Shown here one piece after another: positions 33,933 to 43,919 of a DNA stretch of 64,000 nucleotides. The notes beneath the pieces are model-generated. The model was not told the DNA's origin and searched no databases. It saw only the letters and a list, made by a program, of their open reading frames with translations. The number at the start of each line of letters is the position of its first letter. The first letter of the stretch is position 1. Source of the DNA: Paenibacillus sp. JCM 18996 (GTDB lineage Bacteria; Bacillota; Bacilli; Paenibacillales; NBRC-103111); contig BBFE01000002.1 in assembly GCA_001313085.1 (NCBI GenBank), forward strand, positions 94,437 through 158,436, written 5' to 3'. A program made the position numbers and the translations under genes.

Positions 33933-34214
33933 TTACTCGGTAGTGTAAGGAAGCAAAGCCACTTGGCGTGAACGCTTGATAGCGATCGTTAGAGCACGTT
34001 GGTACTTCGCGGATGTTCCGGTTACACGACGAGGAAGAATTTTACCGCGCTCCGAGATAAACTTCTTCAGAGTGTCGATATCTTTATAGTCAATGTGAGT
34101 GATTTTGTTAACGGTGAAGTAGCAAACTTTACGGCGCTTGCCTTTACCGCCGCGGCGGCCGCCGAACTTCTTCTCTCCACGCTCTTCGTTGTTATCACGT
34201 CTTTGGAAACCCAT
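33933..34214 (-). CDS. rpsR: Ribosomal protein bS18
   Basis: Intact 93-residue protein with a Gly/Arg/Lys-rich N-terminal tail ([14 protein letters not shown]), then [20 protein letters not shown] and [14 protein letters not shown], the S18 core. Third gene of the rpsF-ssb-rpsR operon. Confidence 0.96.
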   Translation of the reverse strand: MGFQRRDNNEERGEKKFGGRRGGKGKRRKVCYFTVNKITHIDYKDIDTLKKFISERGKILPRRVTGTSAKYQRALTIAIKRSRQVALLPYTTE

Positions 34215-34235
34215 TCGATCTTCATTCCTTTCTGC

Positions 34236-34682
34236 CTAAAATGGTAAATCATCATCCGATATATCAATCGGTTTGCCATCGTCCTGGAACGGGTCTTGGT
34301 TGCCTCGCGAATTATTGTTGGACCGGCTGCTGACGGCTGGAGCCTCTTCGCGGTTTGCGCTGTTAGCCGATTCCAGGAACCGGACGTTATCAGCGATCAC
34401 TTCCGTGACATACACACGACGGCCTTCATTATTATCGTAATTCCGAACCTGGATCCTGCCTTCCACGGCAGTTAAACGGCCTTTTCTCAAATAGTTGGCG
34501 CACGTTTCGGCAAGCTGTCTCCAGGTTACAACCGGGATGAAATCCGCTTCGCGCTCTCCGGACTGATTGGAGAATGGACGGTCTACGGCAAGAGTAAACT
34601 GGGTTACAGCTACGCCTGCCGGAGTATATCTTAATTCGGGGTCCTTGGTGAGCCTGCCGATCAATATGACACGATTTAACAA
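34236..34682 (-). CDS. ssb: Single-stranded DNA-binding protein
   Basis: Intact, 148 residues. OB fold begins [21 protein letters not shown]-terminal disordered linker ends DISDDDLPF, the acidic tip that recruits partner proteins. TTG 34682 is chosen over upstream GTG/CTG codons because MLNRV is the universal start and GGGAGGG lies at the right distance. Confidence 0.95.
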   Translation of the reverse strand: MLNRVILIGRLTKDPELRYTPAGVAVTQFTLAVDRPFSNQSGEREADFIPVVTWRQLAETCANYLRKGRLTAVEGRIQVRNYDNNEGRRVYVTEVIADNVRFLESANSANREEAPAVSSRSNNNSRGNQDPFQDDGKPIDISDDDLPF

Positions 34683-34723
34683 CTCAATCCCTCCCAGCAC
34701 AATGAATTACAATCGCAGCGTCA

Positions 34724-35012
34724 TTAAGCTACTACGTCTACAGTGATCAAGTAACGAATGATTTCATCGGAAATCTTCATTACACGGTCAAGCTCCGCCA
34801 CAACTGCTGGAGTTGCTGTAAAATTCACCAATACATAGTGTCCTTCACGGAACTTGTTGATCTCATACGCAAGACGGCGCTTACCCATAACGTCTTGCTT
34901 TGTAATTTCGCCACCGTTGTTGATGATGTTCTGGAATTTTTTCGATCGTGGATTGAACAGCTTCCTGCTCGATGTCCGGACGAATAATATACATCACTTC
35001 GTATTTGCGCAT
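34724..35012 (-). CDS. rpsF: Ribosomal protein bS6
   Basis: About 95 residues: MRKYEVMYIIRPDIEQEAVQ, GEITKQDVMGKRRLAYEINK and EGHYVLVNF are the S6 landmarks. AAGAGGAGGTG before ATG 35012 is a strong RBS. One break at T6 34936-34941 (five gives EKFQNIINNGG). First gene of the operon; S6 binds S18 in the 30S platform. Confidence 0.95.
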
Positions 35013-35269
35013 GTACTTTCACCTCCTCTTGGACTAAACGGCCCCCATCAGTTAGTGGGAGCAAGGAGCGAGAATCATCTTTTAAGTAAAACTCGCACTA
35101 AATTACTATATCAAATTGGACTCTGTAATACAAGTAAAAAAAATCGCAAGCTCAGTATCCGCATCAAATAAGCGTGCAGCCTGATCGTTAGTCCGCTTCC
35201 AGCTTTTGATATACATCCTCCTCCCCCTAACGGCAAATACTACAAAGCAAAAGACGGAGGTGTTCCAAG

Positions 35270-35452
35270 ATGGGAGAAAGATCAGAATTCGAGGCCGGAG
35301 ACAGGGCTCCAAATGACGGGGAGTACATTGAAGTAGGGGAGAACCAGTTCCATACGGGTATCAACAACCCTAAGCAAGTGAAGCTCAGCAAAGGCGACCG
35401 TTTTCCCGAAAACTCGAATCATGAGCGAAAATGGGTACGCAAGAATCACTGA
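35270..35452 (+). CDS. yjzC: YjzC-family small protein
   Basis: Intact 60-residue soluble protein. FEAGDRAPNDGEYIEVGE, GINNPKQVKLSKGDRFPE and NSNHERKWV match the YjzC family of small Bacillus proteins of unknown role. GGAGGTG before ATG 35270. Divergent from rpsF. Confidence 0.8.
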   Translation: MGERSEFEAGDRAPNDGEYIEVGENQFHTGINNPKQVKLSKGDRFPENSNHERKWVRKNH

Positions 35453-35570
35453 CAACACACACGGTTCTTCCCGGCAGGCTGTTCATCCAGGGTCACGTTT
35501 TTTTTGGGCGTTAACCAGCGGACCATACAGCCAGGGAAGAGCTATCCATTCAACAAGGAGGCGGCATTTA

Positions 35571-35841
35571 TGCGTAAATTCACATTATTGTTCGGCTTGT
35601 TCGGTCTCTTGCTGTCGATCGTCCATTACTTTGCGCATGACGCCCATCCTGTCTATTTGCTGTTTTACTCCCTCAGCATACCCGCATGGTTCTGGCCTGT
35701 TTTTTTTATGAATCCTGGACGAGTACGCCCCTTGGATCTGCTGATCCTTTATGCGCTGACAACCCTCTCCTGGCTCTAATCGGATACGTAGCCGACCGGT
35801 TCAGTCACAGAACTCACGCCAACAAACGGAAACCCGAATAA
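35571..35841 (+). CDS. Small three-helix membrane protein, hypothetical
   Basis: About 90 residues: MRKFTLLFGLFGLLLSIVHY, a second helix around YLLFYSLSIPAWFWPVFF and a third around LLILYALTTLSWLLIGYVAD, then a basic tail. ATG 35571 with AGGAGG. Break: one C missing near 35776 (CTCC expected). Not recognised. It follows yjzC by about 120 bases and may share its transcript. Confidence 0.6.
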
Positions 35842-35847
35842 AGACAA

Positions 35848-35881
35848 CAAAAAAAACCTCTATAAGCTTGTATAAAGGTTT
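35848..35881 (-). terminator. Terminator of tRNA-Ser
   Basis: On the minus strand AACCTTTATA and TATAGAGGTT form a stem with one mismatch around CAAGCT and are followed by T8. It lies 20 bases beyond the tRNA 3' end and also faces the converging membrane-protein gene. Confidence 0.75.
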
Positions 35882-35900
35882 CGCATACTCTTATGTAGAG

Positions 35901-35989
35901 CGGAAAGAGTGGGATTCGAACCCACGCACGGGAGTTACCCGCCTAGCTGATTTCGAGTCAGCCCCCTTGGGCCTCTTGGGTACCTTTCC
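35901..35989 (-). tRNA. tRNA-Ser (anticodon CGA)
   Basis: The minus strand folds as a class II tRNA: acceptor GGAAAGG / TCTTTCC with discriminator G, D arm around CCAAGAGGCCCAAGG, anticodon stem GCTGA / TCAGC around CTCGAAA, long variable arm CGGGTAACTCCCG, T arm GTGGG TTCGAAT CCCAC. Anticodon CGA reads UCG. CCA is not encoded. A serS-linked or isolated tRNA-Ser is usual near this part of the origin region. Confidence 0.95.
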
Positions 35990-36124
35990 ACAAAAAAAAT
36001 GAGGACAAGAGATATTCTATCACAACGCCCGCCCTGAAGGCAACAGCTAACTTAACTTTCCATTCGGGTGCAAACTGACCGCCCGCCGTGCACCGTCGCT
36101 GCGCGTGCCTGGACCGGCTGCTTT

Positions 36125-36339
36125 TTATTCGCTGTCAGCGGGGGCTCCCCCGCTGCGCAGCACCTTTTTTTTCAATTTGCTCTCAAACTTGGCCCGCGGC
36201 ACGAGGACGCTGTGCTTGCAGCCACGCATTTGATGCGGATATCCATTCCCATGCGGATAATTTCCATTTCATTGGTGCCGCACGGGTGCGGCTTCTTCAT
36301 CTGGACAATGTCCCCTAATTGAAATTGTTTTCTCTCCAT
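36125..36339 (-). CDS. DUF951 zinc-ribbon-like protein (YyzM type)
   Basis: About 70 residues: QLGDIVQMKKPHPCGTNEME, then MGMDIRIKCVGCKHSVLVPR. The Cys pairs suggest a zinc knuckle. ATG 36339 with GGAGAAAGG. Breaks: one G missing near 36222 (VGCK expected) and T8 near 36171. It follows mscS, as yyzM follows yyaF-region genes in Bacillus. Confidence 0.85.
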
Positions 36340-36351
36340 ATCCTTTCTCCT

Positions 36352-37214
36352 TTAAGATTCCTGGTTATTGTGAGAAATTCCTTGCTTGTCCAGCAGCGTT
36401 TTGATTTTCAGATTCAATTGGCGGGCTACTACTACATTCGTATTCGGTTTGCATTCCGCAGTCACCCGAATCACCACTTCGGCTGCGCTGAGCGTCTGTA
36501 CTCCGAGCACTTCCGGCGCTTTGATCAGATACTCGTTTTCTTCCGCCAGTTTGGGCAGCTCTTCCTCCAGCACCGAGATCGCCTTCTCCACATCCCTCTC
36601 CTGCGTAAGCGTCACATCCACCACGGCCAGCGCGTTATGGATCGAGAAGTTGGTCACTTGAGTTATCGTCCCGTTCGGTATAATGTGAACTTCCCCTGTC
36701 CAGCTGCGCAGCCTCGTTATCCTCAAGCCGATCTCTTCAACCGTACCCTTATACGTCCCAATCTGAACGACGTCGCCTACTCCGAACTGATCCTCAAAAA
36801 AATTATAAAGAATCCGGTGATCACGTCTTTGACCAAGCTTTGCGCACCGAATCCGATGGCGAGCCCTAACACCCCCGCCCCTGCCAGCACCGGAGCCAAA
36901 TTCAGCCGATCTGGTTCAGCAGCAGCAGCAGGACTATGAAATTGACCGTGTAAGCCACCATATTTTGAATCAATTTTCCTATGGTTCTCGTTCTTCTCTG
37001 GTCTAATCTGAGCGGATGCGTTTCGCTATCCACGAACATATGCCCCAGCATTTTGTGGGCTATCCTGGAAACCAGCCTGCCCAGTACAAGAATAAGCAGA
37101 ATTTGAAAGACAATCCCCGCTATGTGAAGCCATACATTCGGGTTCGTAAAATACTCTATTATTTTTTATCCGGAACTGATCCCATGTAGATACTGCAAAC
37201 CAATCGATAAACAA
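36352..37214 (-). CDS. Small-conductance mechanosensitive channel (MscS/YkuT family)
   Basis: About 287 residues. Three membrane helices ([28 protein letters not shown]; pore helix [20 protein letters not shown]), then the beta domain with [19 protein letters not shown] and IPNG. Opens on hypo-osmotic shock. TTG 37214 lies nine bases after GGAGGA. Breaks near 37163 (T6), 36798 (A6-7) and 36907. DUF951 follows after 12 bases, so the pair is probably one transcript. Confidence 0.9.
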
Positions 37215-37230
37215 CGATACATCCTCCTCC

Positions 37231-37471
37231 TTACTCCCAATTCATGGTAGCATATTCGCCGTTTTTTTTCACAATAAAACCCGCGGATTTCCACCTTCTC
37301 GGAGCGTATAATCCGTTTCACAAGTTCAAACTGCGGCTCGGGGAATTGAATGGACAGCGCGCAGCCTGCCGTAACCTCTTTGGGAGTGGGACACAAATCG
37401 ATTTCAACCTCGGCGTATTCCAGCAGCATTTCCGCCCGCAGCGCCTGTTGCGTCGAATCGAAGGCAATCAA
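37231..37471 (-). CDS. DUF3343 putative Se/S carrier-like protein
   Basis: About 80 residues: IAFDSTQQALRAEMLLEYAE, then CPTPKEVTAGCALSIQF, the Cys-containing core of DUF3343. Break at T8 near 37262-37269; correction gives FYCEKNGEYATMNWE. Start TTG 37471 is uncertain; an upstream non-ATG codon after GGAGGG is possible. Precedes mscS on the same strand and diverges from yyaC. Confidence 0.8.
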
Positions 37472-37591
37472 TAACGTATGGTCCAGGGAGATCCCTCCAA
37501 GCCAACTTTGCTAGACTTTGTATATTTCTTTGTGTATTTGCATAAACTATTAAGAATCCGCACTATATTCCCTCTGTATGGAGGTCATTGT

Positions 37592-38204
37592 ATGAAATTA
37601 TCCAACATTCTAGGTATGCCGTCAAACAAACTGCCGTTGTCCGTGAAAATCTCCCACAAAGAAGAGAATATTGTTAATATTCTTTCCGGCTATCTCGACA
37701 GCTATCTTCAGGCGCTTCCACTGTATAAGCCGATCGTCTTTCTATGTGTAGGAACGGACCGCTCCACCGGCGATTCGTTAGGCCCTCTCGTAGGCAGCAA
37801 GCTTGCCGAGCTTAACAAAGATCTTTATCTATACGGTACGTTGGAAGAACCTGTCCATGCCATGAATTTAAATGATACGCTGACCTCCATTTACCAAAAA
37901 AACACAAGGAGCCTTTTGTTATCGCCGTAGACGCATGTCTCGGCCAGCTGACCAGCGTCGGCTGTATTCAGCTGGGGGACGGCCCGATTAAACCCGGTGC
38001 GGGGGTCAATAAAGATCTGCCTCCAGTCGGCAATATCCATGTCACCGGCATCGTTAACGTCGGCGGCTTTATGGAATATTTTGTCTTCAAAATACCCGGT
38101 TAAGCCTGGTCATGAATATGGCGGACGTCATTGTCAAAGCCTTCTGCCAATCCTTGCTTAATCTGCAGAGGTCCGAACCGGCTCCTTTGGTAAAGATCGA
38201 TTGA
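37592..38204 (+). CDS. yyaC: Spore protease YyaC (DUF1256)
   Basis: About 203 residues of the YyaC/GPR-like fold: VFLCVGTDRSTGDSLGPLVG, GTLEEPVHAMNL and AVDACLG are the conserved segments. ATG 37592 after GGAGG. Breaks at A6 near 37902 (restores HKEPFVIAVDACLG) and one missing C near 38087 (FVLQNTRLSLVMNMADVI). Supports a spore-forming host. Its 3' end overlaps the converging DUF4446 gene by about 46 bases. Confidence 0.9.
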
Positions 38205-38681
38205 TCGCCTCTTTTTTTCCTCTGGCGACAGCATATATTTGGATTGTCCGTTAACGATGGGCTTGGCATATATAAATGAGGTTTCCCTGCTGTGTATTCC
38301 CGTTAACACAAGTCCGTCCTGATTGTCATCCACAATGGCTATCGAAAAGCTGAGGTCGCTGCCTCCGTCGGCAAAAGCGGAGTAGCGGTGCACGCCCACA
38401 TTGGATTTCATCGTCTTTATTTGCTTTTGAAGCGCCTGCAGCTCTTCTTTCGTTTCGCGGTTTTCCTCTTTCAGCCTGTTCATGCTTTCCTGCAACTCTA
38501 TCATTATAGATTCTACATCTGCGGAGGAAACGCCGTTGAGCATTTGAACGTATCGTTTGCGCAGCTTCTTGAATTTCACCAAGACATTAATCATCATGAT
38601 GAATAAAATAATAACAATGACCATTGACAGTCCCGCTATCATAATCGCGGTCTCCACTCCGAGGTCCAATCCTTGTCCCAT
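38158..38681 (-). CDS. DUF4446 membrane protein
   Basis: About 174 residues: one N-terminal membrane helix (IMIAGLSMVIVIILFIMMIN), a coiled coil (about 38400-38560) and a C-terminal domain with RYSAFADGGSDLSFSIAIVD and GIHSRE, the DUF4446 signature. ATG 38681 with AGGAAG. T7 at 38212-38218 breaks the end; five A on the coding strand gives SPEEKEAINRSLPKEP and a stop at 38158. In the raw sequence this gene is read through from the upstream aminotransferase gene, an artefact of a run at 38730-38735. Confidence 0.85.
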
Positions 38682-38719
38682 TCTTTCTTCCTCTTTCATA
38701 ACTAAGGTTGTATATTCTC

Positions 38720-39886
38720 TCAGCTGTTCTTTTTTATAATGCCGGCTGATTTCCACTACCGCTTCAATCAAATGCTTTACCTCGTCTTCGGTTGTAAACG
38801 CCCCGACACTTGCCCGCACTGCGCCAAATTCTAAAGTGCCTGCGGTTTCATGCGCCAAAGGAGTGCAATGGTACCCCGCCCTTACGGCGATCCCGTAGGA
38901 TTGATCCAGTATGAATGCTACTTCGGAGGAATCTGCTCCTTTTATATTAAAAGAGACAATTCCGGTGCGCTTCTCACCTAACTCGGGCCCATAAATTTCT
39001 ATCTCCTGGTGCCTCAGCCATTCTTCCATGATTTTCTGTGTAAATTTCCATTCACGCTGGTGTATGGATTGTACCGTTTCCCCAAGAACATACTTCACCC
39101 CTTCATTTAGTCCTGCGATTCCTGCCGTATTCTGGGTGCCTGCCTCATATCGGTCGGGTCTTACCGCAGGTTGGTCCACGGCTTCTGACTGGCTGCCCGT
39201 ACCTCCATGCAGCAGCGGCTCCAGCTCGAGATCGGGGTGAATGTATAACCCTCCTGTGCCTTGTGGACCGAGCAGTCCTTTATGTCCGGGGAAGGCCAGC
39301 ATATCTATTTGCAGCGCACCTACGTCGATGTCCAAAGTGCCTGCCGTTTGTGCCGCATCTACGAGCAGCTTAATCCCTTTTTTCTTTACAAATTCTGCCT
39401 AAAGGTTCCAAATCTACGATCGATCCCAGCAGATTGGAGCTATGGTTCACTATCAAAAGAGAGGTTCGGCTGGTAATCGCTTCCTCCACGTCCCCCGGCT
39501 CTATCGCACCTTGTTCGTTTGCAGGGATATAAGTGATGTCTACCGCTTTTGTTTTTTTCTCAAATATACCAGCGGCCTGCGCACGGAGTTATGCTCCAGG
39601 TGAGTGCAAATCACGTGGTCGCGCTCTTTTACAAATCCTTTTATCGCTTGATTCAGTGCATGAGTCGTGTTGAGCGCGAAGCTTATATCGATCGGATTTC
39701 TGACAGCAAACAGTTTGGCCAGACTCTTCCTTGCATCAAACAAAACTCGGCTGGCTTGAACCGCCATTCGGTGGCTTCCCCGTCCGGATTTGCCGCAGAC
39801 TCAAGTATGGATGCATTAATCGCTTCTATGACGGAAGACGGTTTAGGCCAAGAAGAAGCCGCATGATCAAAATAATAGGTTTTCAA
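38720..39886 (-). CDS. Class V aminotransferase, cysteine desulfurase-like
   Basis: About 388 residues. PLP Lys in FPGHKGLLGPQGTGG, active Cys in AGYHCTPLAH, plus YFDHAASSWPKP and ICTHLEHNSVRRPL. It belongs to the IscS/SufS-like family that sits beside yyaC. TTG 39886 after GGAGGG. Breaks: one G missing near 39785 (GNPGRGSHRMAVQ expected), T7 near 39552, and T6-7 near 39383 and 38730; five at the last gives the proper end HYKKNS. Confidence 0.9.
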
Positions 39887-40052
39887 ACCAACCCTCCTCC
39901 GAGCCCTTGCTGCTTATTTCATTTGTATTATATCCATTGTAAAGGCTGTTTCTAAAAAAAATAAAGCATACTCACTCATGCCTTGTTTTGGCAGAGCTTT
40001 GTATGCGGTGGATTCACAAAAAAAATGAAAAAAAATTCAGACATTTGACCAA

Positions 40053-40914
40053 TTACGAAATTTTACCCTTAAGCATTTCCAGTAATCTTTCCAAATCATC
40101 TTTGGAGTAATACAACAGCTCGATCTTTCCTTTGTTGTTTTGATGTTTTATTTTAACTGTGGTTCGGAACCGGTCGCGCAGATGATCTTCCACTTCATGG
40201 ATGTACGGATCTCTGTTTTTTGGCTTTATTTTTTTCAGTTTATCTTTATCATTCTGCTGTTCCAGCTTTTTTGATCGCTTCTTCCAGCTCTCTTACGCTC
40301 CATTGCTGCTTTGCCGTAAAATCAGCCAGCTCTTTCTTAGTGTTATCGTCTCTGACTCCCGCGATAGCCCTGGCATGTCCCATGGAGATTGTTCCACGTG
40401 AAACATATTGTTTAATTTCTTCAGGAAGCTGCAGCAGGCGCAAAAAAGTTCGCGATGTGGGAGCGGCTTTTTTTCCTACCTTCAAAGAAAGCTCTTCCTG
40501 CGTTAGATTAAATTGCTCAATTAAGGATTGATAGGCAACGGCAATTTCCATCGCATTCAAGTCCTCTCGCTGAACGTTTTCAATTAAGGCAATTTCCATC
40601 ACCTGCTGATCGCTGAACTTTTTTCACTACGGCAGGAATGGTACTCAGACCGCATACTTGGGAGGCTCTAAATCTCCTCTCCCCTGCAATAATTTCATAT
40701 CCTTTCAGTACGCTGCGAACGATGATCGGTTGAATAACCCCGTGCTCTTTAATAGAAGTGGCAAGCTCCTTGATACTCTCTTCATCAAAAGTTTTCCTTG
40801 GCTGGTATGGATTGGCTCTAAGCTGTGTTAATGGAATTTCAATCACTTTATCATCCTCATTTATATTCAAAGAAGGCAGAAGGCATCGAGGCCTTTTCCC
40901 AATCGCTTATTCAT
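40053..40914 (-). CDS. spo0J: Chromosome-partitioning ParB protein Spo0J
   Basis: About 283 residues. CTP-binding box GERRFRAS, arginine patch, and helix-turn-helix region ([20 protein letters not shown]). Loads on parS, slides as a CTP clamp and recruits SMC; works with Soj. ATG 40914 shares one base with the soj stop (TAATG). Breaks near 40625 (T7), 40470 (T6) and 40230-40270 (T runs). It contains a perfect parS at 40390-40405. Confidence 0.95.
40390..40405. promoter_or_regulatory. parS site inside spo0J
   Basis: TGTTCCACGTGAAACA matches the ParB consensus TGTTNCACGTGAAACA at every position. A parS in spo0J is also known in B. subtilis. Confidence 0.95.
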
Positions 40915-41676
40915 TAGGCAATCACTTCCTTCGCTAATTCCATATAAACTTCTGCACCTTTGGATCTTGGGTCGTAGGTCACTATGGATTGGCCGTGGCT
41001 TGGCGCTTCGCTAAGCCTAACATTGCGTGGAATAATCGTATGATACACCTTTTGCTGAAAATATTTTTTTTACTTCTTCAATCACCTGGATTCCCAGGTT
41101 TGTCCTGGCGTCGAACATCGTCAAAAGAACGCCTTCAATTTGCAAATCAGTGTTCAAATGTTTTTTGGACCAACCGCACTGTGTTGAGCAGCTGGCTTAA
41201 ACCTTCCAAAGCGTAATACTCGCACTGTATTGGAATCATGATAGAATCGGAAGCGGTTAAAGAATTCACGGTCAAAATACCAAGTGATGGCGGACAATCG
41301 ATTAAAATATAGTCATACATATGCTTGATCAGTTGAAGCGACTTTTTCAGCCGGACTTCCCTTGAAATGGTAGGCACCAGTTCAATCTCTGCGCCTGCCA
41401 ACTGAATGGTTGCGGGGATAATTTTTTAAGTTGTCAATCTTGGTATCAATAACAGCGTCCTTAGGATGGACATCGTTAATCAGCACATCATAGATGCAGT
41501 TGACTACATCCGCTTTATTGATGCCGATTCCACTGGTTGTATTCCCCTGCGGATCAATGTCTACCAATAAAACCTTTTTTTCCCAATGAAGCTAAAGAGG
41601 CACCCAAGTTGACAGCTGTTGTTGTTTTGCCTACTCCGCCTTTTTTTTGATTCGTTATCGCTATTATTCTAGACAA
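40914..41676 (-). CDS. soj: ParA-type ATPase Soj
   Basis: About 253 residues. Deviant Walker A normally [34 protein letters not shown] and FDARTNLG. Regulates DnaA and drives segregation with Spo0J. TTG 41676 with GAGGTG upstream. The T8 at 41641-41648 keeps frame but yields NQKKGGVGK, an extra Lys, so five is the likely true length. Other breaks near 41575, 41425, 41165 and 41068. Confidence 0.95.
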
Positions 41677-42001
41677 TCGTATTTCACCTCGCCCAAAGAT
41701 ACCTGGTTTTCATTCCATTTCAAAGGAGAACCACTTCCGCAAAAAAAATAAAGCAATCTGTATGAAGCATACTCCCGTTGGAGCATTTCCCGCCTGCACC
41801 CAAAGCGGCATCCAAGCGGGAATGAATCTCGGTAAACGGCTTTCATAAGTTCTGTCGGTTTTGCTTGCAAGACGTTCAAGTGTGGCACAGGGCAGCGCAG
41901 CATACCGACAAAAAAAGAAAGAAAAAAACGGCTGATGGCCGCTTTTCACTGCTTAACTAAATTATAACATTTTCTATATTTGAAAGAAACACAAGCGATT
42001 G
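41677..42001. other. Intergenic region between noc and soj
   Basis: Besides the soj leader it carries the noc terminator (41918-41946). The G/C-balanced middle (41750-41900) has GCGGGAAATGCTCC-type inverted elements and no gene; two 79-codon frames on the minus strand have no recognised homology. A small RNA or leader is possible but unsupported. Confidence 0.35.
41918..41946 (-). terminator. noc terminator
   Basis: CGGCCATCAGCCG on the minus strand is a tight hairpin followed by T7CTTTCT7. Confidence 0.7.
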
Positions 42002-42829
42002 CTATTTTTTTTAGGTATACGAATGATAATTTCATAGTGGTCTTCCCTATCCTGCTCAGCTGTGTGGATATGTAACCCTGATGAAGATACCATCTCTACC
42101 GATTGCCGAATTGTGTTTAACGCAAGGCGAACATCTTTGGTATAAGACACTCTTTTCGTCCTCTTGATTTTCTCCGACTCTTTGAAAAAAAATTGAATTC
42201 TGGCTTCGGTTTGCTTCACATTCAATTCTTTACTGATAATATCCTGAAGCACTTTCATCTGCAGCTCTGTATCATCCAATGAAAGCAGTGCTCTTGCGTG
42301 ACGCTCGGTAATTTTTTTTCTTTCCATCAAGGATTGCTTGACGGGTTCGCTCAAGTGGAGCAGACGAATTTTATTGGCTATGGTAGATTGGCTTTTTTCC
42401 CAGACGCTGCGCCAAGCTTTCCTGTGTAAGTCCATGCATTTCCATAAGCTGCTGATAAGCTGCCGCCTCTTCGATCGCAGTTAAGCCTTCCCGCTGAAGG
42501 TTTTCGATCAGGGCGATAGAAGCAGCTTGTGAATCGTTAAATTCTCTAATAATCGCAGGCACCGTATCTAACCCGAGCTTTTTTTACAGCCCTCCATCTT
42601 CGTTCCCCTGCGATCAATTCGAAAACACCATTGCGAACTCTTACCACAATCGGCTGGATCACACCGTGAGTTTTTATCGTTTGACAGAGCTCGTCTATAC
42701 GTTCATCGTCAAAAAAATAGCTCGCGGCTGATAGGGGCTGGGAACAATGTCTTTAACGGGAATATTCTTCACTTCATCAGTACTTGATCGTTCGGATATG
42801 CCGAAAAGTTTAGAAATATGATCTTTCAT
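42002..42829 (-). CDS. noc: Nucleoid occlusion protein Noc
   Basis: About 275 residues, ParB-like: [37 protein letters not shown] and a helix-turn-helix ([20 protein letters not shown]). Short helical N-terminus [10 protein letters not shown] is the amphipathic membrane-binding helix of Noc, which separates it from Spo0J. Breaks at A7 near 42711, T7 near 42580, T6 near 42393, T8 near 42313, A8 near 42186. The A8 before the stop (six expected) makes the usual ending RIPKK at 42002. Confidence 0.93.
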
Positions 42830-43160
42830 ACGATGATTTCACCCAATTCTGTTCCTCCGTTAATATAGGACTAATTATTGAATTCTCCACAAGTTTCAAT
42901 TATCCTGCATACCGGTCAATGCTGCTAAGATTTTCCTGCATTTTTTAATTGATAGAATTATAGATTTCATTGCAAAAAAAGATTATTCCGGAGATCCATC
43001 CGGTGAGTTTACTGTACTCGAAACCCTCTATCGACGCCTCACTAATATGAGCAACCGTAATTCATGTTGTGTTCTTTTATTAAGAACCCTCTTTATGCTT
43101 GAAATGTCTTCGCGCACTCAGGGCGAACCTAAGCTTCCTTTAACAATTAAGGACATACAG

Positions 43161-43176
43161 TGTTCCACGTGGAACA
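43161..43176. promoter_or_regulatory. parS site between noc and rsmG
   Basis: TGTTCCACGTGGAACA is a perfect 16-base palindrome and one base from the B. subtilis consensus, matching the symmetric variant used by Spo0J. It lies in the 360-base gap 42830-43191, which otherwise shows only A/T-rich promoter-like sequence for noc. Confidence 0.9.
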
Positions 43177-43191
43177 TTTTCCCTTTTTTTT

Positions 43192-43919
43192 CTAGATTAA
43201 AGGCATTTTAATCGGGGTCCCTGCCTTACGAGGATACTTTGCAGGCGTAGCCGCCTTTTTTTTCAATGATGATGAGATGGCGGCTGGATTGTTCCACAGG
43301 AAGCTGAAAAGACGCCACCTCAAGCAGCCTTGCCTGCAGTATTTTCAAGCTGAACTCGCTTTCCTTGACTTCATCCCTCGGGTCCGTGCCTTTCATGGAT
43401 ACGAACAGTCCCTTCGGTTTCACAAAGGGCAGACATAATTCGTTCAACGCATTTAATCTCGCTACGGCGCGTGCGGTAACAAGATCAAACTGATCCCGGT
43501 AAGCAGGCATTCGGGCCACATCCTCCGCCCTGCCGTGGACGCATGACACATCCTTCAATCCAAGACGGTCTACCAAATGCTTCAAGAAAGTGATCCGCTT
43601 ATTCAATGAATCCACAATCGTGACTTGCATATGGGGAAAGGCGATTTTCAGCGGAATGCTGGGAAACCCCGCACCGGAACCGATATCGGCCACGGTCTTG
43701 ACGTCTTTCAGTTGGACGAAAAAAGGATAAAGAAAGAGAATCGTAAAAAAATGTTTAATGTATACTTGATCCCTGTCTGTAATTCCCGTCAAATTCATTT
43801 TTTTCATTCCACTCGACCAATTCCTGATAATAAGTTTCAAATTGGTCCTTTTGCACCGCTGACAGCTCAATGCCATGGGATTGCGTTAATTTGGAAAACT
43901 GCTCCACGACTTCATCCAT
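43192..43919 (-). CDS. rsmG: 16S rRNA (guanine527-N7)-methyltransferase RsmG
   Basis: About 240 residues. AdoMet motif VADIGSGAGFPSIPLKIAFP, VDSLNKRITFL, HGRAEDVA and RAVARLNAL. Methylates G527 of 16S rRNA. ATG 43919 overlaps the mnmG stop by a few bases. Breaks at T7 near 43800, A7 43746-43752, and T8 near 43257; correcting the last gives the normal basic tail KYPRKAGTPIKMPLI to a stop at 43192. Confidence 0.95.

Noticed and set aside
38100..39335. Novel PLP enzyme-membrane protein fusion
   Set aside because: The proper stop of the enzyme and RBS plus ATG of the second gene appear when one T run is shortened to five.
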